Positions 54,021-63,899 of a DNA stretch of 64,000 nt are shown here, one piece after another. Location: the NCBI RefSeq assembly GCF_918797505.1, contig NC_092800.1, positions 24,443,577 to 24,507,576 of the forward strand, in the 5' to 3' direction. Below the pieces are notes generated by a model. The model was not told where the DNA came from. It searched no databases and saw only the letters and a list, made by a program, of their open reading frames with translations. Source of the DNA: Bemisia tabaci (taxonomy: Eukaryota > Arthropoda > Insecta > Hemiptera > Aleyrodidae). How positions within the stretch are numbered: position 1 is the stretch's first letter; every line of letters starts with the position of its first letter. A program made the position numbers and the translations under genes.

Positions 54021-54512
54021 ATCGAATAAAATCCGCTGAGTGTTGATTCGGCCAGGTTCCTTTCCGCTAAATCCGGTGCACATCTGTAATCGGTTCCCCG
54101 TTCCTTCCCGGTGAGTGGCGTGGTCTGGCCCGCGAGTGCGGGCTGCGGTGACGTGGGTCGCGGGAAGCGGAAACCAGATACGGATTCTTGAGCGTCACGA
54201 GTGCATGACAGCGGCAGCGACGGAGGGCGCGGAGTGGCAGGGATGACACGGGATCGCGAGGAGACGCCGACGTCGGGACGCACGACACGCCAGCGGTACC
54301 CTTGAGAGCCCGTGCGGGACGCCGCGCCGAGCGCCGGGACGCCCGCCGACGCCGCCGCCGGTACCGCCTCAATCCCGAGAGCTAGGCACCGAGACCGCCA
54401 GCGCCGCGTCAAATGTCACACGCAGTCAGGCTCACATGAGAAATTAACGGCTCTCCGGCAAACACTCCTCCCGGGCACCCGCGCACAGTGGAACACACAA
54501 GCGGTGCACACT
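54021..54512. other. CpG-rich island without established gene
   Basis: 54040-54480 is strongly GC- and CpG-rich and not repeated here. Minus frames 53936-54412 and 54067-54372 are Arg/Pro-rich; the longer one runs into element L. It could be a promoter or untranslated first exon, but no motif settles it. Confidence 0.4.
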
Positions 54513-54939
54513 CAGAGATGGAAAATTTCAAGAAATTTATTCGAATGAAAATTTACGCGTGAAATTTCATGAAATATATTGAAACCTCTGGGGATACATG
54601 CAGGAGGCTAAGAAACGTCTAGAAACAGTGATTCTAAATTTTGAAATTGGTTACCCCAAGACTAAAAGATTCGCAAATGTTTTCGTTTAGTTTAGAGGTT
54701 AGGTTGGGATTTTTCTCTCTAAACTCCCCTTTTTGCCCCCTGTTTGTGTCTGGCACCTTCAGTAGAGTAGCATAACACCGCAGCATCAACAGAATGACCA
54801 TCTGAAACGCTTTCAGACCTTCGAGGGTTCAATCAATAATTCTAAAAAAAATTAATACATTTCAACTTTTGTGAAATTTATTCGACCCTTATGGAATTTC
54901 ATGAAATTTCAAAACGTGAAATTTCACTTTCCATCTCTG
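54513..54939. mobile_element. hAT-like element FF (CAGAGATGG ends)
   Basis: CAGAGATGGAAAATTTCAAG and AATTTCACTTTCCATCTCTG, with TGAAATTTCATGAAAT-type arms. Flanks TGCACACT and TGCACAAT (54505-54512, 54940-54947) agree at 6 of 8, an eroded hAT TSD. Interior AT-rich, non-coding. Confidence 0.82.
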
Positions 54940-54941
54940 TG

Positions 54942-55599
54942 CACAATGGAAGAGGTTGGACTTGAAATTTTTTGCTAAAATTTAAATTTTGATGTTAATC
55001 TCGTCACAAATTCACTTTCATGGGGTGTTAAAGAAAATTCACGTAAGAACTAGATTCCCTTTATACCCAAAGTTACAACGTCTCAACTCTGGTTGGGCTT
55101 TGTTGGGCTGAAAGCGGGCTAAAAAAATCCAATTCTGATTGGTTCTCACTGATGGTGTGCACCAAAATGGTGGTGAATGTGAACAAAATTAATGAAAATA
55201 TAACCTGATCGCGATTGCGTTGAGTGCATTGTTATTCTCATCGCACCAAAATGAAAATAGTTCAAGATGTTATTTACGAATCAATCTCATTTTATTTTAT
55301 TGCAATTTCTTTGGTTAGGTTTTGATCAGTTCTGTTGAGGTTCTTGTTTTTGGACGACAGACATCGCAGGATTCCATATCCTTATCCCTCAATATCCTTC
55401 GTTTGGGTGCACACTTTTGTGACACCATGGCCAGCCCAGACCAGCTGATAATCGAGATGTCTTAACTCTGGGTATAGAAGGACTCTAGTAAAAACTAATG
55501 AAACGACTCTTAAACGTTTTTGACTCATATTTTCGCAAATATAAGCTTTCAAAGTTTTCAGATTTTGTCCAACTCCTCCCATTGATTCGGTCCACTGTG
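54942..55599. mobile_element. Family S element S3 with insertion U
   Basis: CACAATGGAAGAGGTTGGAC and TTGATTCGGTCCACTGTG ends. Left body ATTTTGATGTTAATCTCGTC; right body AAGTTTTCAGATTTTGTCC. Element U interrupts it at 55050. Confidence 0.82.
55050..55488. mobile_element. Inverted-repeat element U inside S3
   Basis: CTAGATTCCCTTTATACCCA, AAGTTACAACGTCTCAACT mirrored by AGATGTCTTAACTCTGGGTA and TAGAAGGACTCTAG. Further pairing around TGGTTGGGCTTTG and CAGCCCAGACCAG. Interior CTGATTGGTTCTCACTGATGG, non-coding. The S3 sequence on either side joins as a normal S body. Confidence 0.75.
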
Positions 55600-55639
55600 C
55601 GGCGCGCCGATACACCGTCCTCCGGCCTCGGGCACAGGA

Positions 55640-55690
55640 ACGATGTTGTGTGAGCATTCCAATGTTGCCAAAATTACGACCATATTAATA
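55640..55690 (+). mobile_element. Family A fragment (small)
   Basis: GTGTGAGCATTCCAATGTTG followed by CCAAAATTACG resembles the A left arm. Very short. Confidence 0.35.
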
Positions 55691-55828
55691 AGGGGTGGCA
55701 CCGTAGGACCAAACGGCTCAGATGTGCTTGCAGAGAGAGCAATAAATGCAAAAATGACCAGAGAAAATAGGCCTAGTAGCGTCTAAGCGGAAAATTTTAT
55801 TGAAAGAAGCCTCCGTTCTTTTAGAATA

Positions 55829-56188
55829 GATCAGTTGTGCTGGTCTCAGAATCGTGCTTGATTCTTGTGGCTCAGATAAAAATAATCAGATCAGTCCAAA
55901 CAGCAAGTTTCTACGTTCAATATTAACCGAGATATCGCGCTTTGAAAAATTCGGTTTATGACGTCACCGCCGCGGTAGTGACACCCTTGGTTTCTTCCAC
56001 CTTGCTTTCGTCAATCAAGGAAACACATATTTGCACTGATTACTCGACGTAAAACTCGATGTTTTTAAAGCGCGATATCTCGTTTAATATTGAACGTAGA
56101 AAGTTGCTGTTAGGACCATTTAATTATTTTTATCTGATCTACAAGAATCCAGCATCAAAACACGATTCTGAGACCAGCGCAACTGATC
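55829..56188. mobile_element. Near-palindromic element BB2
   Basis: GATCAGTTGTGCTGGTCTCA and TGAGACCAGCGCAACTGATC ends. Arms include TTTCTACGTTCAATATTAAC with GTTTAATATTGAACGTAGAA. The centre retains GTAGTGACACCCTTGGTTTC; its partner, kept in BB1, is deleted, so BB2 is a shortened derivative. Confidence 0.9.
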
Positions 56189-56219
56189 CACTACCACCTT
56201 TATTTGTAAAAGATATTGA

Positions 56220-56325
56220 TTCAGAGGGATTTTAAGGCGTTCAGGGAAAGAAAAACAAATCATCACCCTAAAAGATCCGAGAATCCCTGAAATTCCTCGA
56301 GATCCCTGAAACCCCTCTTCAACTT
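56220..56325. repeat. Family LL relative
   Basis: GGCGTTCAGGGAAAGAAAAA and GAATCCCTGAAATTCC with GATCCCTGAAACCCC. Repeated CCCTGAA words only; boundaries unclear. Confidence 0.4.
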
Positions 56326-56397
56326 GAGATTTCAATATCGTGTTATGCTGCAGACCTCTTTAGGCCTCCCTCAATCTCAACGAAAACCGTATGGGAC

Positions 56398-56560
56398 CAG
56401 TGGCGTGGCGTGCTTTACGATTTATCGATTGATCTGCCATTTAAACCTATGAAAAAAGATCGATAGACAGAGTGTCTGCAACGAACACCTTAATAATCGA
56501 TTCTTTACCATAGTTTCAAACGGGGAAATATCGATTATTAATCACTCACGCCTCGCCACT
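56398..56560 (+). mobile_element. hAT-like family P element
   Basis: CAGTGGCGTGGCGTGCTTTA and CACGCCTCGCCACT ends; interior TTTAAACCTATGAAAAAAG, GATAGACAGAGTGTCTGC, AACGAACACCTTAATAATCG. Flanks TATGGGAC and TATGGAAC agree at 7 of 8. Confidence 0.9.
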
Positions 56561-56599
56561 ATATGGAACCCTTCGAGTACAACCGTGGATTAAATTGCA

Positions 56600-56717
56600 G
56601 GTTTCTCTGTAAAATCCGAAAAAAAAACAATTTCACAAGATTTTGAGAAAATTGGCATATCACAATCCATTTGGCAACGTCCGGAAGTTCACACAGCGAT
56701 TTTATTCAGCAAGGCAG
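56600..56717 (+). mobile_element. Family A, right-half remnant
   Basis: CATTTGGCAACGTCCGGAAG, TTCACACAGCG, ATTTTATTCAGCAAGGCAG follow the A right arm in order, diverged. Confidence 0.5.
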
Positions 56718-56753
56718 GACATCCTCTTGCCCCTTTCAGAATACCTCTATGAG

Positions 56754-56800
56754 CAGTGGCGTGTCCAGATTTTCATCTCAAAAGAAGGGGTGCGGAATTA
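56754..56800 (+). mobile_element. Possible hAT-like terminus
   Basis: CAGTGGCGTGTCCAGATTTT followed by CATCTCAAAAGAAGGGGTG; a widespread style of hAT end. No partner end found. Confidence 0.4.
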
Positions 56801-57811
56801 AGGACACACGCGGCGCCGAAGGGTCTAAGCATGGAATGCCCTCAGCCATGAGTGGGTGGAGATGGACATAGACAGAGGGTCTGAAAGCCTTTAACTTAGA
56901 CCCGTCTGAATTTGCGCCATTTTACGTGTTTGCGTGCACGCTTTCGACTCAAGAATGCATGTTCGGTGATTTATATTTGATATTGAAGGAGAGGGACACC
57001 TCATATTACTCGTTCGGGAATTGTTTTTACCAATTATGATCTGATGCTTTTATTTTCATAACCCTACTTTTACAATCAATGGGTTTTTTGTATTGACCTC
57101 TCTTCACCTTATGAACGAATCTAGCTTTTTTATTCCGTGTAATATTGGTTCCTAAAAATCATAAAAACAGCATCTGAAAACCAGGCTTTGGTGCATTACA
57201 AAAAACAGAATATATTGCACCAAAGCGTAACAATCACTGAGGGGTTTATTTGAAACTTGGATAATCACCCGTGGTGACCTCAAAGAACGTGCTTAAAAAA
57301 ACTTATTGGAATTTTCAAAATGCCCGCTATGCAGATTTTATGACTGGGATAGGAGCACATTTTCCCACGAAATTTATACGTCCTGCAGAGTGACACACTC
57401 CGTGATGGGAAAGTAAGAGGTGCCAGATAATTTGTATCAAGCTAGATTTCAAAAGGTTACGTCAAGTAAGGTTATAGGTTAGGCCAGGTCAGGTTGGGTT
57501 AGGTTAGAATAGGGACATGACACACTAAAAACAATAGTATGGGTTAGCAAACCTGACATTTTTTTTTTAAAAAAAAGACCAGAAAGGCAGGACGTTTCGA
57601 GCCGCCGCTTACTCCGTTTCAGTTGTAAAAACAATTTTAAAAAAAAGGACGAGTGAAAACACCTGACATCATGTCGCCATTCAATTATTGGTGGGCTTTT
57701 GTTGTTTTTGCAGTTTAAAATGATCGTATGATGGCTCGAAATACCTAGCCTCTCCAGTGCTTTTAAAACTGTATCCTGGTTTAACCATGCTTTCAGGGCT
57801 CTGTAATTGAT
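56801..57811. other. Stretch without gene
   Basis: AGGTTAGG-type words cluster at 57460-57510 but are irregular. Nothing else recognised. Confidence 0.4.
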
Positions 57812-57962
57812 AAATTGGACTACACTACTACATAATTAGGAAGTTAAATTTCTGGCTCAGTCTAGAAACAACGTACGTACCATTAGTTTATCTATACACA
57901 TACGTGTTTTTGCAGTTGAGCCAGAAATTTTAGTTCTAAATGGCAAAATGTAGTCCAATTTT
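57812..57962. mobile_element. Foldback element JJ
   Basis: AAATTGGACTACACTACTAC, TTAAATTTCTGGCTCA mirror TGAGCCAGAAATTTTAG and AAAATGTAGTCCAATTTT. Loop about 50 bp. A possible relative with TCTGGCTCA/TGAGCCAGA lies at 63053-63122. Confidence 0.75.
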
Positions 57963-57983
57963 GGTTAGGCTGGATTAGTGGGA

Positions 57984-58231
57984 CTGCCTTTCGCAGGAAG
58001 GAACCAAACCACATCAGCTATTGCCAAATTTAACCGGATAATTCAATCTTTTTGAAAGAGAATACGTTCAAGCGGATTCCTTAGAAAATTTTAAGGAATT
58101 TACTCTGTACAATGCAGAAAATTCACCGATATTCGTACAAAAATCTGCACAACCGTTTTCATGTAAAAGGTCAAATCACCCAATTCAGTTTGGCAACAGC
58201 TGATGTGACTCGGTTCCTTTCTGCTTAACGA
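57984..58231. mobile_element. Element A2, distant relative of family A
   Basis: GCAGGAAGGAACCAAACCAC, ATCAGCTATTGCCAAATTTA on the left mirror TTTGGCAACAGCTGATGTGA and CTCGGTTCCTTTCTGC on the right. Same size, architecture and GCCAAATTT arm core as family A but different outer ends. Confidence 0.8.
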
Positions 58232-58233
58232 CA

Positions 58234-58465
58234 CACAGTGGAATGAGCTAATGGAGAAGGTCGGACATGAAATTTTTGGCTAAAGTTTCCAAATTTGATG
58301 TTTATTTTGTCACAAATTCAGTTTCAATGGATGTTCTTGAAAAAAAATTTTCACGAAAAAAACCAATGGAACAACTCTTAAACTTTTGTGTTCTATAATT
58401 TCGAAAAAGCCTTCAAAGTTTCCAGATTTTGTCCGACTTCTCCGACGATTGACTCGGTCCAGTGT
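58234..58465. mobile_element. Family S element S4, minimal form
   Basis: CACAGTGGAATGAGCTAATG and TTGACTCGGTCCAGTGTG, 232 bp, one internal unit only (GTCGGACATGAAATTTTTGG ... AACCAATGGAACAACTCTTA). It shows the basic S unit without the expansions of S1-S3. Confidence 0.88.
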
Positions 58466-58909
58466 GCGACGTCTAGTTTAGGTTAGGTTATAGGTTAGGT
58501 AACAACCTCGTGCCAATCGTTTCCAAATCCACCCCGGAAAAACTCACAGGATCCGAACGAAGGAAGGAGATCAACGTCACATACTCGACGCACGTGGGAG
58601 CCGCGGCTCTCGCGCACGCAGGAATCGGAAACAGGCGCACGGAGAAACCGGAAACTGGCGACCGGAAATGGGCGCGCGAAACGCAGCGCGGATCGGAGAA
58701 GCGGGGATGCTGGACCCGATCGCGATCTGCATGAGGCAGCACTGAGTCCTCTCCGGCTCAGGAGCACGTGGTTGGGTGGCTCCAGACTTGGCCGCCTCCA
58801 CCAGAGCGCGGAAGGTGCAACCGCCCCCGCTCCCCCACCACCCCCTCACCCCGCCAGTGCCACCGCAGCTCCCAGCGAAAAAGTTGCAAATCAATTCCCG
58901 CTTCCGGCT
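58466..58909. other. CpG-rich island
   Basis: 58540-58900 is CpG-rich and single-copy, preceded by AGGTTAGGTTATAGGTTAGG. Frames on both strands (58488-58894) overlap and have no recognised domain. Possible promoter or unrecognised exon; unproven. Confidence 0.4.
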
Positions 58910-59037
58910 CGCCGATATAGTCGATTATTCGATATTTTACGGCGCTCCTCGGAGAAAAGCGTGCTCGCTTAAACGCGGACTTTATTTTCGATCTTGTGTT
59001 CGTTTTGACATCGCACTGGGTCCATTATTAGGCTACG

Positions 59038-59337
59038 CATAGGATGAATACGTGTATATTGTAGTCTCCTATGTATTTAATCAACGCTGGAAAACAAAAA
59101 CACATTGGATCTATAGAGTCCAGACTCTTGAAAAAATTGACAAGAAAAAGGACTCTTGATTCGATCAGATTTATGCTTAAATCAAAAGGAAATCCGCTCA
59201 AATTAAGAGGCTTGGTTCTTGATTTAGGCTTGAATCTGATTGAATCAAGAGTATTTTTCTTGTCGATGTTTTTAAGAGTCTGGACTCTATATCCGATGTG
59301 TTTTTTTTCTAGTGAATAAATAGAAGAAGAAAAAAAA
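59038..59337 (+). mobile_element. 300-bp insertion with A-rich tail, containing an M element
   Basis: Flanked by TTAGGCTACG (59028-59037) and TTAGGTTACG (59338-59347). The right side ends AATAAATAGAAGAAG plus an A run. Units 2 and 3 have continuous sequence at this point. A 10-bp flanking repeat with an A-rich tail and AATAAA suggests reverse-transcribed insertion; alternatively it is an unequal-exchange junction. Confidence 0.5.
59085..59314. mobile_element. Family M MITE, copy 2
   Basis: CGCTGGAAAACAAAAACACA at the left; GTGTTTTTTTTCTAGTG at the right; arms TAGAGTCCAGACTCTTGAAA and TTTTTAAGAGTCTGGACTCT. 230 bp. Confidence 0.85.
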
Positions 59338-59727
59338 TTAGGTTACGGAATCTTATTTTGATGAGTGAATCGCAGCAAGAAAGTAGGGGGCTTGGCCCCC
59401 TGGCAGCTACGTGATCCGACCACCGAAGGCGTTTCGCGCCCTCTTTTGCCTGCCTTGCACAGTGGCATGGCGTGCTTTGCGATATATCGTTTGATCTGCC
59501 ATTGAAACCTGAGATAAAGCTACCGATATAGAGTCGATTATTCGATAAATTATTTATGGCGCTCCTCGGAGAAAAGCGTGCTCGCTTAGACGCGGACTTT
59601 ATTTTCAATCTCATGTTCGTTTTGACATCGCACTGAGTCCATTGATAGGTTACTGAATCGTATTTTGATGGGTAAATCAAAGCAAAAAAGTAGTGGGCTT
59701 GCCCCTGGCAGCTACATGATCCAACCA

Positions 59728-59939
59728 CACAGAAAAATAGATGGTGCTGGCGGCAAAACCTTCTGTTTACAGGCTCCTGCAGTTTCTTTGTTAAACTTGC
59801 AAAATTTTTCTGTTGTGAGAACAGAACTTCGGTCGTAGGAACAGAGTACTCTGTCCTCATAACGGAAGATTCTGTGACTGTTACAAAAGAAGTGCAGGAT
59901 CCGTGTGAACAGAACAATTTCTTTGAGTGCACCGAGGGC
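59728..59939. mobile_element. Element Q inserted in array unit 2
   Basis: CACAGAAAAATAGATGGTGC at the left; AACAATTTCTTTGAGTG at the right. Units 1 and 3 keep the empty site GACCACCGAAGG / AACCACCGAAGA. The TSD is therefore CA or CAC. Internal GTTCTGTTnACA-like words pair weakly (TTCTGTTTACAGG, GTGTGAACAGAAC). Confidence 0.8.
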
Positions 59940-60268
59940 GTTTTGCGCCCTCTTTTGCCTGCCTTGCACAGTGGCATGTCGTGCTTTGCGATGTTTCGTT
60001 TGATCTGCCATTGAAACCTGAGATAAACCTGCCAATACAGAGTCGATTATTCGATATTTTATGGCGCTCCTCGGGGAAAAACGTGCTCGCTTAAACGCGG
60101 ACTTTATTTTCTTATGTTCGCTTTGAAATCGCAATGGGTCCATTAATAGGTTATGGAATCTTATTTTGATGGGTGAATCACATCTAAAAAGTAGGGAGCT
60201 TAACCCCCCGGCAGCTACGTGATCCAACCACCGAAGACGCTTATATAACCGCTTAGCGACTTATGTGA

Positions 60269-60471
60269 CAGTAGCGTGGCGTGCTTTGCGATATATCGCA
60301 AAGCACGCCACCATTGAAATGGTGGCGATGATCTGTCATTTATCTGTCATTTAAACCTATGGAAAAAGATCGATGAACAAGGTGTTCGCAACGAATACCT
60401 TAATAATCGATTCTACGTCATAGCTTCAAATGGGAAAATATCGCTAATCGATCATTCATGCCACGCCACCG
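60269..60471 (+). mobile_element. hAT-like family P element with internal palindrome
   Basis: CAGTAGCGTGGCGTGCTTTG and CATGCCACGCCACCG ends; flanks TTATGTGA and TTATGGAA (6 of 8). The left arm contains a perfect 34-bp palindrome at 60277-60310 (TGGCGTGCTTTGCGATA plus mirror), produced by a local inverted copy of the terminus. Confidence 0.88.
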
Positions 60472-60479
60472 TTATGGAA

Positions 60480-61759
60480 CTTTCATTTTTGTTATGTGGA
60501 CTCCTAGAGTTTTCAATACCACGCCTCGAGAATCGATGATCTATAAAATAAGTGCAAAAAATACGAAATACTCACAAACAAGAGAAAATTCAAGACGTTT
60601 CATAATGACTGCCACTCACCTGAAACAAAGAAAATTCAAGAATTAGAAACGATTTTCACGCATTTTCCGCAAAGGATTCATATGCTACTCGTATTTTACA
60701 TGAGTTTCCTTTCGATACGCTTTACCAGTCGCAGAATGAGTACAAGCACGGAAATACGTTTGAAGTAGTCTGAGGGTGCACACTGAAATCACGGAACCGC
60801 GGGCGCTACCGTGCTACGTTGCCAAATTTCCTGTACTGAAAACACACATTTTCTGGGAAACTGTAAGTATCGAACATATTTGCTACTTATGCAAACAGTT
60901 TCAATTAGAGGTATTGCGGCTAAATTCGAGACAATACTTCGTGAAAATTCAAAAAGTGATTTGAAAGTTCTTACATGTTAATAATAACAAGATGCACAGA
61001 TTTTTGAAACAAATATTTTAACGCTGGCGAGGCGGTGAAGTATCGAACGAAACTGCAGGCATTTCCGATTCGTAAATGACAACAGTTTGTCGTCGCTCAA
61101 AAGTAAAATTACAATGGATCAGTAGACATAAGGTGCGAATTAATGCATTCTGACTCATAACTCTGTGACAAAATTTCACGTAGACCACGATTCGCGCCAC
61201 GAAAATTACTGAAATGAACTCCTAACCAAGATATTTAGTGTTTCTTGAGTCAAAAATTCAAAACTCCCGCTCATTAAAAATTAAAGACTACATGAGTCCA
61301 ATCACGCACTAAACGATACAGTAAAAGCCTCTGCGGTATGAAAATATGACAATCTCGATATCGTTGCTTTTGCTCAGCTGTTCCACTTCAACAACACTTA
61401 GAAAAACGCAAGGCATGGAGGGAGCACTGCTAAGTTAAGAAGCCTGCCAAACTCGTTCTAGAGCGCGATTGGATTCAAGTAAAATAATGTGTATCTTGTG
61501 AGCAGGGAATTCAAATTTCCTAAACTAAAAACGTCATTACGGTTGAGTACAGGGGAGAATTTCATAAGCCGCGCCACCCACCCGCGGCGCTGTATGGTCC
61601 AAAACTCAAAAATAGGAAGAAATAAGTCGGATAATGACTCAAAGATCAAGGAAGTTTCAAAACCGATGTTTCTTTGAGTCGCTAATTTCGAATTTGATGT
61701 CAAACTGCCTACATTTTAACATCCTGACCTATTGATTGTGGGCAAGTTTGTATGGCACG
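60480..61759. other. Stretch without gene
   Basis: 60800-60920 (CTACGTTGCCAAATTTCC, ACACACATTTTCTGGGAAAC) may be a decayed A left half. Otherwise unrecognised. Confidence 0.4.
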
Positions 61760-62334
61760 CTGCAGCGCGGTGGCGTGCTGCCGCTGCCACCTCGAACGCG
61801 CACTGACGCCTACAAACCTAAAGGGATACTTCAAGCATTGCGCAATGCGTGAAGTAGCCCTTTAGATTTGTAGGCGTCCCGTCGGTGCGGGGAGTGCTCC
61901 CTGACGGAGAAAGTCGTATATCGTGTAATTTTTTTTTAATTTTCGACTTTTAAAATTACACACTGGTCGTGTGAAGTAATTAGTGAACTCTCAACGCTAG
62001 ATGAAGTGTAACAATGAAAGGCGGGTCGTGCGTCATGCGTGCTGCGGACGGTGCACGCATTGCGCAATGCTTGAAGTATCACTTTAGGTTTGTAGGCGTC
62101 AGTGCGCGTTCGAGCTGGCAGCATGCTGCGGCGCCCCCAACGGGCGGGTGGTGAACAATTTCTTGCGGGGAGAGCTCCCTGATGGAGAAAGTCGTATATC
62201 GTGTAATTTTTTTTTTAATTTTCGACTTTTAAAATTACACACTGGTCGTGTGAAGTAATTAGTGAACTCTCAACGCTAGATGAAGAGTAATAATGAAAGG
62301 CGGGTCGTGCGTCATGCGTGCTGCGGACGGTGCA
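61760..62334. repeat. Duplicated block with W palindromes
   Basis: GCTCCCTGAcGGAGAAAGTC through GCGGACGGTGCA occurs at 61896-62055 and 62174-62334, nearly identical. Before the first copy is palindrome W2; between the copies is a half W with AGGTTTGTAGGCGTCAGTGC. Outer GAACGCGCACTGACGCCTAC (61794) and its mirror (62094) make a larger inverted repeat. Confidence 0.88.
61805..61878. repeat. Palindrome W2
   Basis: GACGCCTACAAACCTAAAGG, GATACTTCAAGCATTGC joined without spacer to GCAATGCGTGAAGTAGCCC and TTTAGATTTGTAGGCGTC. 37-bp arms with a few mismatches. Confidence 0.9.
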
Positions 62335-62375
62335 GAGTGGCTCATGAAATTTTCCTCTGTGCTCTGCCGACGTCA

Positions 62376-62645
62376 TTATCTTAGCTGAGAGTTGATTTCA
62401 GTAATTTTCTTTCCGCAAAGCGTGTTTTACGTGAAATTTTGGTTATAAGTAACATGTATCAGAATGCTTAAGTCCGTACCTTGTTTACTAGTCTATTGCG
62501 GAAATGCATCGGAAGAAATTTTCGGGATTGATATCCCCGACACCTTGTTGAAATATTTTTGGTCGAAAATTTGCTATTTGTTGCAACGTTGCCGCGATAG
62601 AGCACTGTATTCAAGCTCCGAAGATTTCATGGTGGTAGATGCGAC
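62376..62645 (+). repeat. Family I copy
   Basis: ATTATCTTAGCTGAGAGTTG, ATTTCAGTAATTTTC, GTATCAGAATGCTTAAGTCC, TACCTTGTTTACTAGTC match the 4195-4652 units; the later part matches 44755-44920. Confidence 0.65.
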
Positions 62646-62702
62646 GTAAGAAATCCCTTGAGACTTGAGAACAACAATCGCAGCTACACTTGCCACACGC
62701 GT

Positions 62703-62780
62703 CTAGGGAAATCAGAGCGCCTGCAATTTTTGTGTAGGCAACACGGACAATCCAAGAACACGAATAGTTGCATCCTTGTT
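62703..62780 (+). repeat. Family PP repeat
   Basis: AATCAGAGCGCCTGCAATTT, AGGCAACACGGACAATCC, AAGAACACGAATAGTTGC correspond to the reverse complement of 44305-44383. Confidence 0.7.
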
Positions 62781-62799
62781 TACTGGCCCATTATCCTCG

Positions 62800-62872
62800 T
62801 AGTTAAGCGTTTTATCGGGGGAAATTTGGCAACATACGAATGTTTATACGCCGTTTTTCCTTAGCACTGCAG
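62800..62872 (+). mobile_element. Family A, right end only
   Basis: AAGCGTTTTATCGGGGGAAA, TTTGGCAACATACGAATG, GTTTTTCCTTAGCACTGCAG. The left part is replaced by family PP sequence. Confidence 0.75.
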
Positions 62873-63766
62873 CTTAACTGCTGGAAAAGTGGAGAACTAA
62901 CTCTGCAAGTGGATGGGTGGAGTAAATTGCCAAATTATGCGAGTAATATTCTTAATAAGAATTTTAACTCCTGCTTCGACATATCTGCTTGACGATTTCC
63001 ACTTAGAAATACATTTGAACAACAATTTACAATAAGAGATCGTATCTGGCTCACTCTTAAAAGTATCCATCCGGATAGAGAACTTAACTGCTCGTACATT
63101 GTTATTCATTTGAGCCAGATATGGTGAAAAGGGCGCAGTCTATTTGAGGCCGTTTAAGCCTTTGGGGCTGAAGGGGTCTCCTTCAGGAAATATGATTTCT
63201 TACTCACTTGTTTTTAATGTGCAAATTTTATGTTAGTCTTTTCTTCGTGTTTTCGTAGTTTCCTTTTGTCATCCAACTCTTTTCACACACTCGATTTTTT
63301 ATGTTATAACGTGCCCCGTTTGATCAATTCCATTCAACTATATTCAAGTTACCATTTCACCAACCCTTTCAATTGAGTCTCCATTTGATTCGTAAAAAAC
63401 TCGCAAAACAACCGTGACAAACATGTTCCGATATTTAAATTCCGCGATAAACCAATATCAACAAATTACATTTTCCGTGATCGATTAATCATAAAGTCGA
63501 AAAAAATCGTCGATTAATCGAACAAAATATGTAATATTGAGTGAGGAACCGCAAACTAACGTTCAGTGAGATTTCTGGAAGAAATCATCAATAATCCAAG
63601 ACCGTTGCGGTAATCCACCAAATTTTCCAAATATCGATTATCGAATCGAAATTCTGACCGTCAATCGATTGATTATCGAAATCGGAACGTGTCGAGACCG
63701 TGGCAACTTACGAGGGTCTAGAGGTGAAGACACGAGTCGAAACACTGGCGAAATTGAAGACAAGGT
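62873..63766. other. AT-rich stretch without gene
   Basis: TCTGGCTCA/TGAGCCAGA pairs at 63047-63122. 63475-63690 is rich in ATCGATTAATCG-like words and may be a decayed K relative. No gene. Confidence 0.4.
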
Positions 63767-63899
63767 CTTCCGTGCAAAGGAAAAACACCGTAGGAGCCTT
63801 CAGGCCTTGCCAAATTCCCATCGATAAAATAAAATACGTTTTTTCACAGGAAGTTCTGCATATTTTCATCCCAATTTTTCAGAGCATTTTGTTTGCAAT
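63767..63899 (+). mobile_element. Family A, left half, interrupted by BB3
   Basis: CTTCCGTGCAAAGGAAAAAC, AGGAGCCTTCAGGCCTTGCC, AATTTTTCAGAGCATTTTGT, TTGCAAT, then BB3. The match stops exactly where BB3 starts. Confidence 0.8.

Larger units (their letters stand above)
58910..60240 (+). repeat. Three-unit tandem array with datable insertions
   Basis: Units share GAGTCGATTATTCGATA, GGCGCTCCTCGG, GTGCTCGCTTAaACGCGGAC, GGTCCATTA, CAGCTACGTGATCC and CTCTTTTGCCTGCCTTGCAC. Units 2 and 3 start at 59460 and 59979 with the left end of a P element; unit 1 (from 58910) lacks it. Unit 1 holds a 300-bp insertion with an M element, unit 2 holds element Q. The 222- and 171-codon minus frames here are by-products of the array. 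Confidence 0.9.

Noticed and set aside
57460..57510. TTAGG-like telomeric repeats
   Set aside because: Words are irregular (TTAGGCC, TTGGG, TTAGAAT) and not a tandem array; the same scatter occurs at 54700 and 58480.
59309..59977. 222-codon open frame on minus
   Set aside because: It runs through the tandem array and element Q. The neighbouring 171-codon frame repeats the same peptides because the DNA is repeated. No domain.
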